This document shows positions 8,331 through 18,368 of a DNA stretch of 64,000 nt, in pieces; within the stretch, counting starts at the first letter, position 1, and each line of letters starts with the position of its first letter. Source of the stretch: JADKIH01 sp031417395. Its GTDB lineage: Bacteria; Bacteroidota; Bacteroidia; AKYH767-A; 2013-40CM-41-45. Both the position numbers and the translations under genes were made by a program. The stretch lies in NCBI GenBank assembly GCA_031417395.1, contig JANOVM010000052.1:1-64000 (forward strand), written 5' to 3'. The notes beneath the pieces were generated by a model, which saw nothing but the letters and a program-made list of their open reading frames with translations, was not told where the DNA came from and ran no database searches.

Positions 8331-8865
8331 TTAGTAAAAGAATGGTTACAAGAAATCTATCCAAAAATTAAGCGATCCGCCATACATGAGGGTACCGAGA
8401 TATACTGGGAAGTTGAAACAGGAATGAGAAGTGATCATCAAGCCGGTACTTCTTATTCCCCGAAAGGACAAACACCAATTGTAAAAAGAACCGGAAAACG
8501 ATTTTCAATTAATATGATATCAGCAATAAGTAATCGAGGAAATTTAAATTTTATGATAATTGAAACAGGAAGATTTAATTCAGAAGTCTTTTTAAATTTT
8601 CTACAACGATTAATAAAAGGAAAACAGAAAAAAACATATTTAATTGTAGACGGTCATCCTTCACACAAAACAAATAAAATAAAGGAATGGCTCAAGCAAA
8701 ATAAAAAATATAAAACTATTTTATCTTCCTCCGTATAGTCCGGAATTAAATCCAGATAAATACCTAAATCAAGATATTAAAACAAATATTGTCGGGAAAC
8801 AAAGACCAATTAATAACTCACAATTAAAATTAAATGTTGCAACTATTACACTTTTATTGAAGTAA
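8280..8865 (+). pseudogene. IS630-family transposase remnant, 5' truncated and frameshifted
   Basis: The frame from about 8310 encodes the DDE part of an IS630 transposase: IYWEVETGMRSDHQAGTSYS with the first catalytic acidic residue, then VKRTGKRFSINMISAISNRG, then TYLIVDGHPSHKTNKIKEWL with the second Asp. The frame breaks near 8715-8720. The next frame continues with FYLPPYSPELNPDKYLNQDI, which carries the third catalytic acidic position, and ends at 8865. The N-terminal helix-turn-helix half is missing; only a weak TTG start exists at 8280. The piece upstream of 8330 belongs to the neighbouring IS1634-like end, so the gene is broken at both ends. Confidence 0.85.
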
Positions 8866-9088
8866 ATTCAATTAAATATTTTAGTTTTCTGAGAATAACT
8901 GAGATTTAATACCGGTATTTTTAAAGTTTGGGGATGGAAAAGGTGACATATTGCAGTTCAATGGCGTCATCGGGTTTTAAAATTGTTAACCCATATAAAA
9001 ATCAGTGAAAAATTTGAAAATTAATACAACGAATTTATAATTAAATATCTGTTTATCAATTATTTCTTAATACTAAATTAATTAAAAA
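8866..9088. other. Intergenic, nothing recognised
   Basis: 223 nt of AT-rich DNA between the IS remnant and the giant surface protein. No open frame or repeat stands out. The promoter of the downstream gene probably lies here, but no convincing TAnnTTTG box was found. Confidence 0.4.
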
Positions 9089-12000
9089 GTGAATTCAAAA
9101 GTTACAATTTTTATATTTTTATTGTTCTGCAACATTGTAAATCTAGTTGCACAAACTTCGTGGAAAGGAACGAATGATACTAATTGGAAAAATGCTGCTA
9201 ATTGGACATCGGGGGTTCCATCAGCAGCGGTTGATGCAATTATAGGGGATGCAAATTTCACTGGCACATTCCAGCCCGTACTTACAGGTACTGCGGCTTG
9301 TAATTCTCTGACAATAGGTGCCGGCAGCAAAGTGTCATCACTTAGCATTTCTAAAAATATTACTATTTCAGGAAATCTAACAATAGGATCTATTGGAACA
9401 GTATTGAATAATGTAAGCGCTTTCAAAATAACGATTAAAGGGAATTGGACAAATTCCGGAGTATATACCATTTCAGGGAGTACAGCCGCAGTTGTTTTTT
9501 CAGGAGCAGCACAAACAATTTCCGGGACAACTACTTTTAATAGTTTAACTATTAATACAGGGACTACTGTAACACTTGCTACCGATATAGTTGTTAATTC
9601 AGTTTTAACTTTATCGGGTACTTTTGATCCTACTTCTTTATATAAGGTATCAGGAGCAGGTAATCTTACTGTTAATGCAGGTGGAATACTTTATATAAAA
9701 TCTTCAACGTTTGCGGGAAATTGTACAATGTCGGGAACGATTTCACTTAACGGAACAAGTACCGTAAATTATGGATCTGCGAGTATTAGTCAGGACATCA
9801 CTTCATCGCTAACATACGGTTATTTAAGAATCAGTGGGGGCTCGACAAAAAATCTTATAGCAAACCTTCCGGCTTTAAATTCATCAGGTGCAAATAACGG
9901 CAGAATTTATGTCGATGCAGGAATTTTTGACATGAAAACATTTACTGCCAATAGAGGAACAACAGTAGCGGGTGGCTTTTTTATTCTAGCGGCGAATGCT
10001 ACAGTTCGAATTGGAGGAACAAACGGATTTCCTTCCAATTTTGCCACCATCACGCCGGCTTTAACCAGTACTGTTGATTATTATGGTAACAATCAAACTA
10101 TATTAAAAACAAATTATGGAAATTTAACCCTTCAAAGTACAAGTGGTGTAGCTACTAAAACAATGCCCAATTCAGCAATGACGATAGCCGGTAATTTAAT
10201 TTCTAACATTGGAACAGGAACTGGCGTAATTTTTACAGCGGGCAATTCAATAACAGTTAATCGTGCAGTAACACTAGGGGCTAGTACTACATTTGATGGG
10301 GGAAACTTTAGTCATATATTTAAAGGTAACTGGACCAATTCAGGAACTTTTACCGGAAACACTTCAACCAGTTCTTTTCAGGGATTAAGTGCTATACTGA
10401 ATGGTACGGGAGCAAATAACTTCTATAACCTTTCATTTACTGCAGCCAATATTACCGGTGCCGCCAATACGATTATAAACGTTTCGGGAAATGCAACTAC
10501 CAGTGGTTCCGGAACTTTTACACATTCAGCAGGTGGTGATTTCAACATGAGTGGAACTGCAAAAACTATTTCCGGAAACGGACTAAAGCCCTTTAACCTG
10601 AATATCACAGGAACTGTTTCTACAACAGGAGCTATTAGTGTTTCAGGGAATCTGGTAATCAACGGTTCTATTTCCGCAACAAGTCCATCAATATTTACTA
10701 TGAGTGGATCAGGCAAAACTATATCCGGTGGAGGTTCTATTACATTTTATCAATTAAACATTACAGGCGATATTTCTACAACTGACAGTTACACACTATT
10801 ATCTAATCTTACTGTAGTAATTAGCGGATCTTTTACGGCAACTTCAGGAATAACTACTGTTATCGGGACAACCAATCTTTCAGGAATAGCGAATCTTTTC
10901 GATTTAACAGTTAACTCCGGAAAAACTTTACGAATGGGCACCAATTCAATACTAAGAATAGCAGGTTCATTTATTAAAACAGGAACACTAAATGTTACTA
11001 CGAGTGTGCCCAATTTAGTTGAGTATAACGGCTCTGCTAATCAAACTATCGTAAGTACTACCTATCATAATTTAAAACTTAGTACCGGTGGAACTAAAAC
11101 CCCTTCCGCCGGTTTTACTATTAATAATGATTTTACAATTAATACATCAACTACATTTAATGCTTCATCGTTTACGTATGTACTTGCTCGTCATTTTAAT
11201 AATCTGGGAACCTTTACTCAGGGAACTTCTACATTTCAACTTACAGGATTAAATGTAGCAACAATAACAGGTGCTGCTACTTTTAATAATTTAACAATTA
11301 ACAAGGCAGGTGCCGTAATTTCTGTCAATCTTGCTAATAGCATTACGATAAATAATCTTACCATGACAGCCGGGAATATGCAAACCGCATCCTTTGTGGT
11401 AACCATTACAGGAACACGAACAGGAAATGGAATTATCATTGGAACCATTACTCATAGTCATTCATTTGTCAATGGCACTGCATATTATTTTGAAGGACCT
11501 TTTAATGGAATTACGTTTACTTCTCCTTCAGCCGGATTAAATTCTGTAACAGTAACAGTAACACTTGCGGAAATAACAGATTTTAACCCGGGATCGGAAT
11601 GTGTCAACCGTGAATATAGTATTAGTATTCCTGCAGGTACCTATACCAATGCTACCATACGTTTACATTATGAAGATAATGAACTTAACGCTTATGCAGA
11701 GCCGTTCTTAAGTTTATATAAATTTAATTCGGGTACTACATGGGACAGTATCGGTTTTACTTCCAGAAGTACAGTAACAAATTATGTTGAGCTAACCGGA
11801 CAGACAGGTATAAACAAGCGGTGGGCATTTTCGGGAACAAGAAATATTGTGCGATGGAATGGTTCAGTAAGTACAACCTGGGAAAATCCCGCTAACTGGA
11901 CAACTATTTCCGGAGCAAGTATGCTTAACCGTGTTCCTGTTTCCAGTGATCTGGCAGAAATTGGGGTTGGTGCTTTCACCTACAACCCTATAATTAATTC

Positions 12001-15000
12001 TGTACAAAGTGTTAATAATATTGATTTCGGATCAACACAACAGTCTACATTTGCTATCAACAGTGGATCAATGACTACTGTAGGAGGAATAAAAGGAAAA
12101 TGGACAGCAAATACATCGGATGTTCTTGAAGTAAATTCCGGTTCTCTTGTAGTAGGAACTAACTTGACCTTGAGTAATGGAGTTACCAATCGTGACATAA
12201 CACTAAAAATTGGTAGCGGGTCAGTTACTATTAATAACAACTTAATTCACTCTTCAAGTGCAAGTATAGAATTTACAGCTAATGGCAATCTCTCCATTGG
12301 AGGAAATTACAATCAAACGGGAGGTAGTTTTACTGCAGGAACCGGAACAGTAACATATACGGGTTCGGAGGCCCAGATAGTTGCCCCTGTTATATATAAT
12401 AATTTAGCAATAGCAAAAACAACAGAAAGTGCCTATATAAATGACCCTGTTACGGTAAATGGAAATTTTAGTATGACAACAGGTGGTGAGTTAAATATTA
12501 ATGACACGTTAAATGTTCTGGGTAACTTCAATATTGGCATCGGTACCAATATAATAGAGAATGATATTTGGATAAATGTTGGAGGAAGCTGGAGTAATAG
12601 TGGTAATTTTACTGTAAATAATGGAACAATAAATTTTAACGGAACATCGAATCAGAACGTTGGGGCAAATACTTTCAACAATGTGATTGTAAATAAACCG
12701 TCCGGGACACTTACGCTAACGAATGACATAATTGTCAATAGCGATTTGACTATTGCTTCAGGAATATTAGACATTTCCTCTTATTTAATCAATGGAAGTA
12801 ATCCCGGAGGGTCATTTTCAATAAATGCTTCAGGAACATTGAAGGTTTCGGGAGCAAATAATTTCCCGCAAAGTTACAATACAACTAATTTAAACGTATT
12901 AAGCAATGTCGATTACAATGGGGCAATAGTCCAAAATGTGCTGGCCGTTAACTATGGAAATTTGACCCTGACCAATGGTGGATCCAATGCGAAAACCTTG
13001 GCAGGAGACATTGAAATCAATGGAAATTTTAACATCAATGCAAATGCAACACTTGATCCGGGTTCAAACAATATTAACTTGTATGGAAATTTTTCTAATT
13101 CCGGTACCTATACACCTGCGAATAGTACATTGTCATTAAATGGTGCTTCCAATACTTTTACAGGGAACACTACCTTGAATAATTTAACAGTAAATACAGG
13201 TTCAATTTCTGTGACAAGCGGCTCGATTTCTTTAACCGGTGATTTAGTGGTTAATTCGACAGGGTCCTTAAATTTCGGATCAAGCTCAATCACTATTGAT
13301 GGAGATGTTACAAACTCAGGAACCATTACAAGTAATGGTATAGCAACCTTTACCGGAACACGTGTACAAACAATTCAATTAACTAATGCTTTAACTTCTT
13401 CGTCAACCGGAGTTGTTAATTTTAATGGTACAGTTTCACCAGTTTTTAATTCTACTACTTCTCCCAATTTTGCAACTGTAAATATTAACAATACAGCAGG
13501 AATTACTCCATCCACTGCATGGACGGTTTTTTTCGCTTGTAATATAGGTGCCGGATCAACTTTTAACGGAGGAGCACTAACACATACTTTCTATGGAAAC
13601 TTTGTGAATAACGGAAATGTTACAAGTAACGGCGAAATAAAATTTATTCCTATAGCACCATACTCAAACGGTGCTACGATAACCCTGGATGCAGCGGGTT
13701 CATTTGTTAGTAACGGAAAAGTTGAATTCGGCGGGACAAAGCAAATTACCATCAATGACAATAACCCTACGTTTAATCTGGTATATGTAACCAATACAAA
13801 TGCTGCCGGAATAACTCCTCCAAATTCCTGGACAATTCCACAGGAATTGTATATAGGACCCGGAGCAATTTTTAATGGAGGAAATTCTACCAACCATATA
13901 ATGTCAGGAGATATGACTAATAATGGAACGCTGAATGGGGAATCATCTACTATAGAATTTACAGGAAACCCCTCATCAATTAATGGAACCGGAACTAATA
14001 CATTCTACAACTTTAAAGTAGGCACAGGAGCTGATGTAAGCCTGAGCAGATCAATTGAAATAGTAAAGGATTTTGTTGACAATGGTACTTTTAATGCAGC
14101 TAATCGTACGGTTAAATTTACAGGTTCAATACCTTCTACGATTGGCGGTTCGGCAGCATTTATATCTTTCGAAGATTTTGTTCAGGATAAAACTTCAACA
14201 ACTACAACGCTATCCAAACCGTGTATAATTTCAGGCGACCTGACATTAACCAATGGAATAATTAATACAACCTCGTCCAATTTATTGACACTTGAAGATA
14301 ATGCTACTGCAACATCAGGTAGCAGTACTTCTTTTGTAAATGGCCCAATGAAAAAAATTGGCAATGATGCTTTTGAATTTCCACTTGGAAATAATTCTAC
14401 ATGGGCCCGACTGGGTATTAGTGCTCCAGCACAAACAACAGATTCTTATACAGCTCAATATTTTGCCACAGCATACAGCAATACAACAAGTATGGCAGTA
14501 AGTCCGTCGCCGTCACTTGCAAGAGTAAGTACTGTTGAGTATTGGACATGCGATCGTACGACTGGCTCATCGAATTTAAATGTTCAATTGTTTTGGGAAA
14601 ATGATGTACGAAGTGGTATTATTTCTTACGGAACAGATTTGTCAGTTGCTTGTTGGAATGGAACGGCATGGGAAAATAATGGACAAAGTGCAATTTTAGG
14701 TGCTTCACAGGGAAATATTACCTCGCTTGCTGCTACAACATTCAATAAGTTTACGTTTGGCTCAAGAGGAGTAAATCCACTACCCATTCAACTGCTTTCA
14801 TTTTATGCAAAAATGAATACCACTAATACCGTAGATCTCACTTGGAGTACAGCATCAGAGATTAATAATAATTATTTTTCAATTGAAAAATCTGTCGACG
14901 GTGTTACGTTTGAAAAAATAATGGACGTTGAAGCTGCCGGAAACAGTACAACCTTAATCAGCTACAAAACCATTGATAAAAATCCGATAAAAGGGCTGTC

Positions 15001-15337
15001 TTTTTATCGGTTACTTCAAGTTGACTTTGACGGAAATCAAGAGTATTCAGCTGCAGTGTCTTTATATAATTATAATTTAGATTCACATTTTAATGTTTAT
15101 CCTAATCCGGCAAAGGCAAGTGGATTTACTGTTTCATTATCCGGAAATACGGATGGGATAACACAAATCTCATTGTATAATTCTAGTGGAGTTGAAGTAT
15201 ATTCAAAAACATTTTTTAATACAAATGGAGAAATGAATTTTGTTGTTAGTCCATCGAATAGACTAATACCGGGAAATTATATATTGGCATGCTTTAATAA
15301 AAATGGCATAAATAGGCAACCGGTTGTTGTAAATTAA
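9089..15337 (+). CDS. Giant T9SS-exported beta-repeat surface protein
   Basis: 2082 residues. The GTG at 9089 is chosen because it is followed at once by a signal peptide (NSKVTIFIFLLFCNIVNLVAQ) and no ATG lies nearby. The mature protein begins with a TSWKGTNDTNWKNAANWTSG module; the related VRWNGSVSTTWENPANWTTI occurs near residue 930. Between are hundreds of short Asn/Thr/Ser/Gly-rich beta-strand repeats (GNLT, NSGTFT, TFNNLTIN patterns), typical of beta-solenoid surface proteins. After about residue 1900 come PLPIQLLSFYAKMNTTNTVDL and a domain with ASEINNNYFSIEKSVDG, as in many T9SS proteins. The C-terminal 80 residues are a T9SS domain (HFNVYPNPAKASG). It is probably anchored at the cell surface; adhesion or gliding is only inferred. 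Confidence 0.9.
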   Translation: MNSKVTIFIFLLFCNIVNLVAQTSWKGTNDTNWKNAANWTSGVPSAAVDAIIGDANFTGTFQPVLTGTAACNSLTIGAGSKVSSLSISKNITISGNLTIGSIGTVLNNVSAFKITIKGNWTNSGVYTISGSTAAVVFSGAAQTISGTTTFNSLTINTGTTVTLATDIVVNSVLTLSGTFDPTSLYKVSGAGNLTVNAGGILYIKSSTFAGNCTMSGTISLNGTSTVNYGSASISQDITSSLTYGYLRISGGSTKNLIANLPALNSSGANNGRIYVDAGIFDMKTFTANRGTTVAGGFFILAANATVRIGGTNGFPSNFATITPALTSTVDYYGNNQTILKTNYGNLTLQSTSGVATKTMPNSAMTIAGNLISNIGTGTGVIFTAGNSITVNRAVTLGASTTFDGGNFSHIFKGNWTNSGTFTGNTSTSSFQGLSAILNGTGANNFYNLSFTAANITGAANTIINVSGNATTSGSGTFTHSAGGDFNMSGTAKTISGNGLKPFNLNITGTVSTTGAISVSGNLVINGSISATSPSIFTMSGSGKTISGGGSITFYQLNITGDISTTDSYTLLSNLTVVISGSFTATSGITTVIGTTNLSGIANLFDLTVNSGKTLRMGTNSILRIAGSFIKTGTLNVTTSVPNLVEYNGSANQTIVSTTYHNLKLSTGGTKTPSAGFTINNDFTINTSTTFNASSFTYVLARHFNNLGTFTQGTSTFQLTGLNVATITGAATFNNLTINKAGAVISVNLANSITINNLTMTAGNMQTASFVVTITGTRTGNGIIIGTITHSHSFVNGTAYYFEGPFNGITFTSPSAGLNSVTVTVTLAEITDFNPGSECVNREYSISIPAGTYTNATIRLHYEDNELNAYAEPFLSLYKFNSGTTWDSIGFTSRSTVTNYVELTGQTGINKRWAFSGTRNIVRWNGSVSTTWENPANWTTISGASMLNRVPVSSDLAEIGVGAFTYNPIINSVQSVNNIDFGSTQQSTFAINSGSMTTVGGIKGKWTANTSDVLEVNSGSLVVGTNLTLSNGVTNRDITLKIGSGSVTINNNLIHSSSASIEFTANGNLSIGGNYNQTGGSFTAGTGTVTYTGSEAQIVAPVIYNNLAIAKTTESAYINDPVTVNGNFSMTTGGELNINDTLNVLGNFNIGIGTNIIENDIWINVGGSWSNSGNFTVNNGTINFNGTSNQNVGANTFNNVIVNKPSGTLTLTNDIIVNSDLTIASGILDISSYLINGSNPGGSFSINASGTLKVSGANNFPQSYNTTNLNVLSNVDYNGAIVQNVLAVNYGNLTLTNGGSNAKTLAGDIEINGNFNINANATLDPGSNNINLYGNFSNSGTYTPANSTLSLNGASNTFTGNTTLNNLTVNTGSISVTSGSISLTGDLVVNSTGSLNFGSSSITIDGDVTNSGTITSNGIATFTGTRVQTIQLTNALTSSSTGVVNFNGTVSPVFNSTTSPNFATVNINNTAGITPSTAWTVFFACNIGAGSTFNGGALTHTFYGNFVNNGNVTSNGEIKFIPIAPYSNGATITLDAAGSFVSNGKVEFGGTKQITINDNNPTFNLVYVTNTNAAGITPPNSWTIPQELYIGPGAIFNGGNSTNHIMSGDMTNNGTLNGESSTIEFTGNPSSINGTGTNTFYNFKVGTGADVSLSRSIEIVKDFVDNGTFNAANRTVKFTGSIPSTIGGSAAFISFEDFVQDKTSTTTTLSKPCIISGDLTLTNGIINTTSSNLLTLEDNATATSGSSTSFVNGPMKKIGNDAFEFPLGNNSTWARLGISAPAQTTDSYTAQYFATAYSNTTSMAVSPSPSLARVSTVEYWTCDRTTGSSNLNVQLFWENDVRSGIISYGTDLSVACWNGTAWENNGQSAILGASQGNITSLAATTFNKFTFGSRGVNPLPIQLLSFYAKMNTTNTVDLTWSTASEINNNYFSIEKSVDGVTFEKIMDVEAAGNSTTLISYKTIDKNPIKGLSFYRLLQVDFDGNQEYSAAVSLYNYNLDSHFNVYPNPAKASGFTVSLSGNTDGITQISLYNSSGVEVYSKTFFNTNGEMNFVVSPSNRLIPGNYILACFNKNGINRQPVVVN

Positions 15338-15958
15338 GATATTTTTCTCTGAAAAGTGTAATTTAAAGTAGTATAGCTATCCTTATCCCTTTAGTTGGGA
15401 AAATAAGTATAATTATACTCTTACTATTGACAAAAGGTTAAACAAAACCAGGTGACTAATTACTTATTATACAAATTTATTGGAAGATTTAAAAAAGGAA
15501 GATGAACACAGAGGAACAATTGAAAGTGTTTCTCAATTTTGCACCCAAAGCGGTTTTGAGGAAGTGATGAATTTTCCGGAGTCATTTGAAATGTAATATG
15601 TAGATAGAAGCACCTTCTTGAACCATCATTTTGCAAAAGTAGGCTGGTTGACTTTTTGGTTAAGCTTTTTCCAAAGAAAGAACATCAAGAAATACTTTCT
15701 TCTTTGGAGATAAACTTAAATAAGTATTCAATAAAAAATAATGGATTGACGTTAATCGTTCCAATGTTGTATGTAGAAGGCAGAAAAAAATAGAGGTAAG
15801 CCATTGCATTATCAACCAGAGCCATCGATTATACAATACCATGAATATAACATTTCATAAAGCAGAAGAAAGGGACATTCAATCATTTGTTGAATACAAA
15901 ATTTTAATGGATTTTATTTGCATAAAGAACCTACATTGTGGAAGTAAATTTTTAAAAA
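15338..15958. other. Gene-remnant region between the surface protein and the GNAT gene
   Basis: No intact gene is visible in this 621-nt stretch, but several frames read like protein debris. About 15625-15792 (+) encodes a tail resembling a methyltransferase C-terminus (LVDFLVKLFPKKEHQEILSS, then GLTLIVPMLYVEGRKK and a stop). 15841 onward starts MNITFHKAEERDIQSFVEY and after a frameshift continues NFNGFYLHKEPTLWK, like a GNAT N-terminus. A 14-bp AT palindrome, AGTATAATTATACT, lies at 15406-15419. The family guesses are weak. Confidence 0.45.
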
Positions 15959-16414
15959 TTGAACATAATAAAAACAAAAAAACTATCAGGTTCCTATTCT
16001 TTGCAAATAAATGAAATGTGGAATGACGAGTTTCCTATAAAATTGAAAAACAGATTTGCAATTTTATTAGAAGGGGCAGAGAACTTCAATCATTATATTA
16101 TTTTAGATACTTCCCAAAATATTATGGCATGGGCAGTTGATTTTGAAAAAGAAAAGGAAATTCGCTTTTCCATTATTGTAAGTTCAAATCATAAAGGAAA
16201 AGGTCTTGGAAGTATACTTGTAGAAAGACTCAAAACAGAAAATAAATTGTTTTATGGATGGGTGATTGATCATAATAACGATGTAAAAGGCAATGGAGAA
16301 CAATATCAAACACCATTGCCCTTTTATCTCAAACATGAATTTGTGGTATTAAACGAAGTAAGAATGGAGACTGAAATAATTTCTGCAGTTAAAATTAAAT
16401 GGAGTGTAGGTTAA
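15959..16414 (+). CDS. GNAT-family N-acetyltransferase-like protein
   Basis: 151 residues from a TTG start; the next in-frame ATG would remove 19 residues. The core shows a GNAT fold: a strand NIMAWAVDFEKEKEIRFSII, then the acetyl-CoA loop SSNHKGKGLGSILVERLK (about residues 80-97), which matches the Q/R-x-x-G-x-G/A motif A with K in the first position. The end (TPLPFYLKHEFVVLNEVRME) fits motif B and the final strands. The substrate cannot be told. It follows a region of gene debris that includes another GNAT-like N-terminus, so start and integrity deserve care. Confidence 0.65.
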   Translation: MNIIKTKKLSGSYSLQINEMWNDEFPIKLKNRFAILLEGAENFNHYIILDTSQNIMAWAVDFEKEKEIRFSIIVSSNHKGKGLGSILVERLKTENKLFYGWVIDHNNDVKGNGEQYQTPLPFYLKHEFVVLNEVRMETEIISAVKIKWSVG

Positions 16415-16495
16415 CGGAATGTTCATTAGCCTGCCCTTAAAATACTATTGAACTCTTACCAAATAATTTATTACTTTTCATCATTAAATTAAGCT

Positions 16496-17071
16496 ATGAA
16501 AAATGCTGTCGATATAACAAAGCCAAGTGAAACCATTAAATCTTGGGTTGAGCTATATTCTGATAGCATGTATTCCTGGGCCCTGCAAAAAACATCATCA
16601 AAAGAGACGGCCGAAGACATAGTTCAGGAGACATTTCTTGCAGCGGTAAAGTCCTTTGATAAATTTGAAGGAAAAAGTACTCCAAAAACATGGTTGTTTT
16701 CTATTCTCAATAATAAAATTAACGACTATTATCGAGATCGTATTCGCAAACCCTCAATAAGTAACAGCGAATTTTTTGAATCCTTTTTCGATAATGTTGA
16801 TCATTGGTATGAAAAAGAAACTCCTCAGCCGTGGAATGAAGAGACAGGACATTTGCTTGACAATGCCGAATTTCAGAGCATATTAAAGGATTGTATGAAA
16901 AAATTACCGGAAAACGGATTGTCGGCAATTCAGCTAAAATATCAGGATGAGAAAAAAAGTGAACTGATTTGTCAGGAATTGAATATTACTATTACTAATT
17001 ATTGGCAGCTACTACACCGAGCCAAATTGCAATTGAGAAAATGTCTTGATTTAAATTGGTTTAAAAAGTAG
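16496..17071 (+). CDS. ECF-type RNA polymerase sigma factor
   Basis: 191 residues. Region 2 occupies about 17-85 (YSDSMYSWALQKTSSKETAEDIVQETF, quoted to show the DIVQETF element of region 2.2; then TPKTWLFSILNNKINDYYRD for 2.3-2.4). Region 4 covers about 128-185 (LPENGLSAIQLKYQDEKKSE and the helix-turn-helix ICQELNITITNYWQLLHRAK). No region 1.1 or 3 is present, which defines the extracytoplasmic-function class. The next gene, 3 nt downstream, encodes a zinc-finger anti-sigma protein, so the pair forms a regulatory module. Likely targets are the YHS/DoxX/outer-membrane genes just downstream, but this is inference. Confidence 0.9.
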   Translation: MKNAVDITKPSETIKSWVELYSDSMYSWALQKTSSKETAEDIVQETFLAAVKSFDKFEGKSTPKTWLFSILNNKINDYYRDRIRKPSISNSEFFESFFDNVDHWYEKETPQPWNEETGHLLDNAEFQSILKDCMKKLPENGLSAIQLKYQDEKKSELICQELNITITNYWQLLHRAKLQLRKCLDLNWFKK

Positions 17072-17074
17072 AAA

Positions 17075-17338
17075 ATGAAAAAAATAATACACACATTCAT
17101 GCTTTCTTGCAAAAAAGCAGCTGAACTGATCGATAAAAAATCCGTTGTGAAGCTTTCTCGCCGGGAAAAAATGCAATTAAAATTGCATCTTTCCATTTGT
17201 GAAGGCTGTGAAGTATATCAAAAGCAGAGTAAATTTATTGGTGAATTGATTACAAAACATTTTGGAGGATTGGAAGAAGAGAAAGCTCCTCAGGTAAAAA
17301 ACGAGGAATTGAAAAATAATATATCGTCAAAATTGTAG
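17075..17338 (+). CDS. Small zinc-binding anti-sigma factor
   Basis: 87 residues with no membrane segment. It contains the ZAS-type motif H-x3-C-x2-C at His38, Cys42 and Cys45 (HLSICEGC), plus an N-terminal Cys12 in SCKKAAELID as possible fourth ligand. This arrangement is known from anti-sigma factors that hold an ECF sigma factor and may respond to redox or zinc state. It is encoded 3 nt after the sigma gene. Being soluble and short, it probably senses a cytoplasmic signal rather than an envelope one. Confidence 0.8.
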   Translation: MKKIIHTFMLSCKKAAELIDKKSVVKLSRREKMQLKLHLSICEGCEVYQKQSKFIGELITKHFGGLEEEKAPQVKNEELKNNISSKL

Positions 17339-17483
17339 TATTTTTCTCCTGCCCTAGCCCTTTTTTACTTAAAATTAAATCTATTCATTAAGGAGTTCCC
17401 CATTTGAATATTTGTTTGAATAATTTCTTATTCCCTGTCAGGTTTTGAAAAAACCACGTCTATTAAAGAAATCAGATTAAAAC

Positions 17484-17945
17484 ATGAAAAAAATAGTTCT
17501 AATAATGATCTCTTCAGTATTTTCTATATTTTATAGTGATGCTCAAATAACATTAAGATCAAAACAATACAATATTGAAAATGGACTGGCTATAAAGGGT
17601 TATGACCCGGTTGCTTATTTTAACCAAAACAAGGCTATAGAAGGCAATAAAAGTATTCGTGCCACGGTTGAAGGTCTTACTTATTATTTTGTCACCCCGT
17701 CTAATAAGGATTTGTTCTTAAAAGATTTTAAAAAATATGAACCACAATATGGAGGATGGTGTGCCTATGCCATGGGAAGTTCAGGCGAGAAAGTAGAAAT
17801 AGATCCCGAAACGTTTAAAATTAATAACGGTAAGCTTTATTTGTTTTATCATTCCTGGGTAAATAATACATTAACTAAATGGAATGAGGATGAAAAAACC
17901 CTAAAGAATAAAGCTGATAGTAACTGGCAAAAATTAATTCAATAA
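17484..17945 (+). CDS. Exported YHS-domain protein
   Basis: 153 residues with a signal peptide ending near YSDAQ (20/21). Residues 37-95 form the YHS-type domain: IKGYDPVAYFNQNKAIEG, then TYYFVTPSNKDLFLKDFKKY and PQYGGWCAYAMGSSGEKVEI with a conserved Cys93. The domain is often linked to metals or redox, but its ligand is not established. The mature protein is probably periplasmic. Genes for a DoxX protein and an outer-membrane protein follow at short spacing, so the three likely form one operon downstream of the sigma/anti-sigma pair. Confidence 0.8.
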   Translation: MKKIVLIMISSVFSIFYSDAQITLRSKQYNIENGLAIKGYDPVAYFNQNKAIEGNKSIRATVEGLTYYFVTPSNKDLFLKDFKKYEPQYGGWCAYAMGSSGEKVEIDPETFKINNGKLYLFYHSWVNNTLTKWNEDEKTLKNKADSNWQKLIQ

Positions 17946-17964
17946 TAAAACAGTATACTCAAAA

Positions 17965-18363
17965 ATGAAAAATACTAGTATCATATCCTGGATTCTTAGA
18001 GTTATAGCTTCTGCAATTTTGCTTCAGACTTTATATTTTAAATTGACTGCACATCCTGAATCCGTTGAACTTTTTACTAAATTGGGAGTAGAGCCCTGGG
18101 GTCGAATAGGTACAGCTATCATCGAATTAATTGCGGGCATATTATTGCTAATTCCTTCAACAGTATTTATTGGCGCTTTCCTTGGAGTTGGCTTAATGGC
18201 AGGTGCAATTATGTCTCATTTGACCATTATTGGAATTGAGTCTAAGGGCGACGGAGGCCAATTATTTATGCTTGCAATTCTTGTTTTAATTTGTTGTTTA
18301 TTGCTGACCATTATTCATAGGAAAAAAGGCGTAGAGTATTATAAAAGAATTTTTAATAAATAA
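17965..18363 (+). CDS. DoxX-family membrane protein
   Basis: 132 residues with four membrane helices (about 8-26, 47-66, 70-90 and 100-118). The sequence ILRVIASAILLQTLYFKLTA with the FKLT element, and later AIIELIAGILLLIPSTVFIG, is typical of DoxX proteins. Family members are linked to sulfur or redox metabolism in a few organisms, but most are uncharacterised. The gene starts 19 nt after the YHS gene and 5 nt before the outer-membrane protein gene, so the three are probably cotranscribed. Confidence 0.8.
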   Translation: MKNTSIISWILRVIASAILLQTLYFKLTAHPESVELFTKLGVEPWGRIGTAIIELIAGILLLIPSTVFIGAFLGVGLMAGAIMSHLTIIGIESKGDGGQLFMLAILVLICCLLLTIIHRKKGVEYYKRIFNK

Positions 18364-18368
18364 TTGAA

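Noticed and set aside
8280..8738. An intact transposase gene
   Set aside because: The IS630 frame is 5' truncated and its third catalytic motif lies in another frame after 8720.
9082..14364. Minus-strand open frames inside the giant surface protein
   Set aside because: They are shadows caused by the Thr/Asn/Ser-rich coding bias of the plus-strand gene, with no signal or domain.
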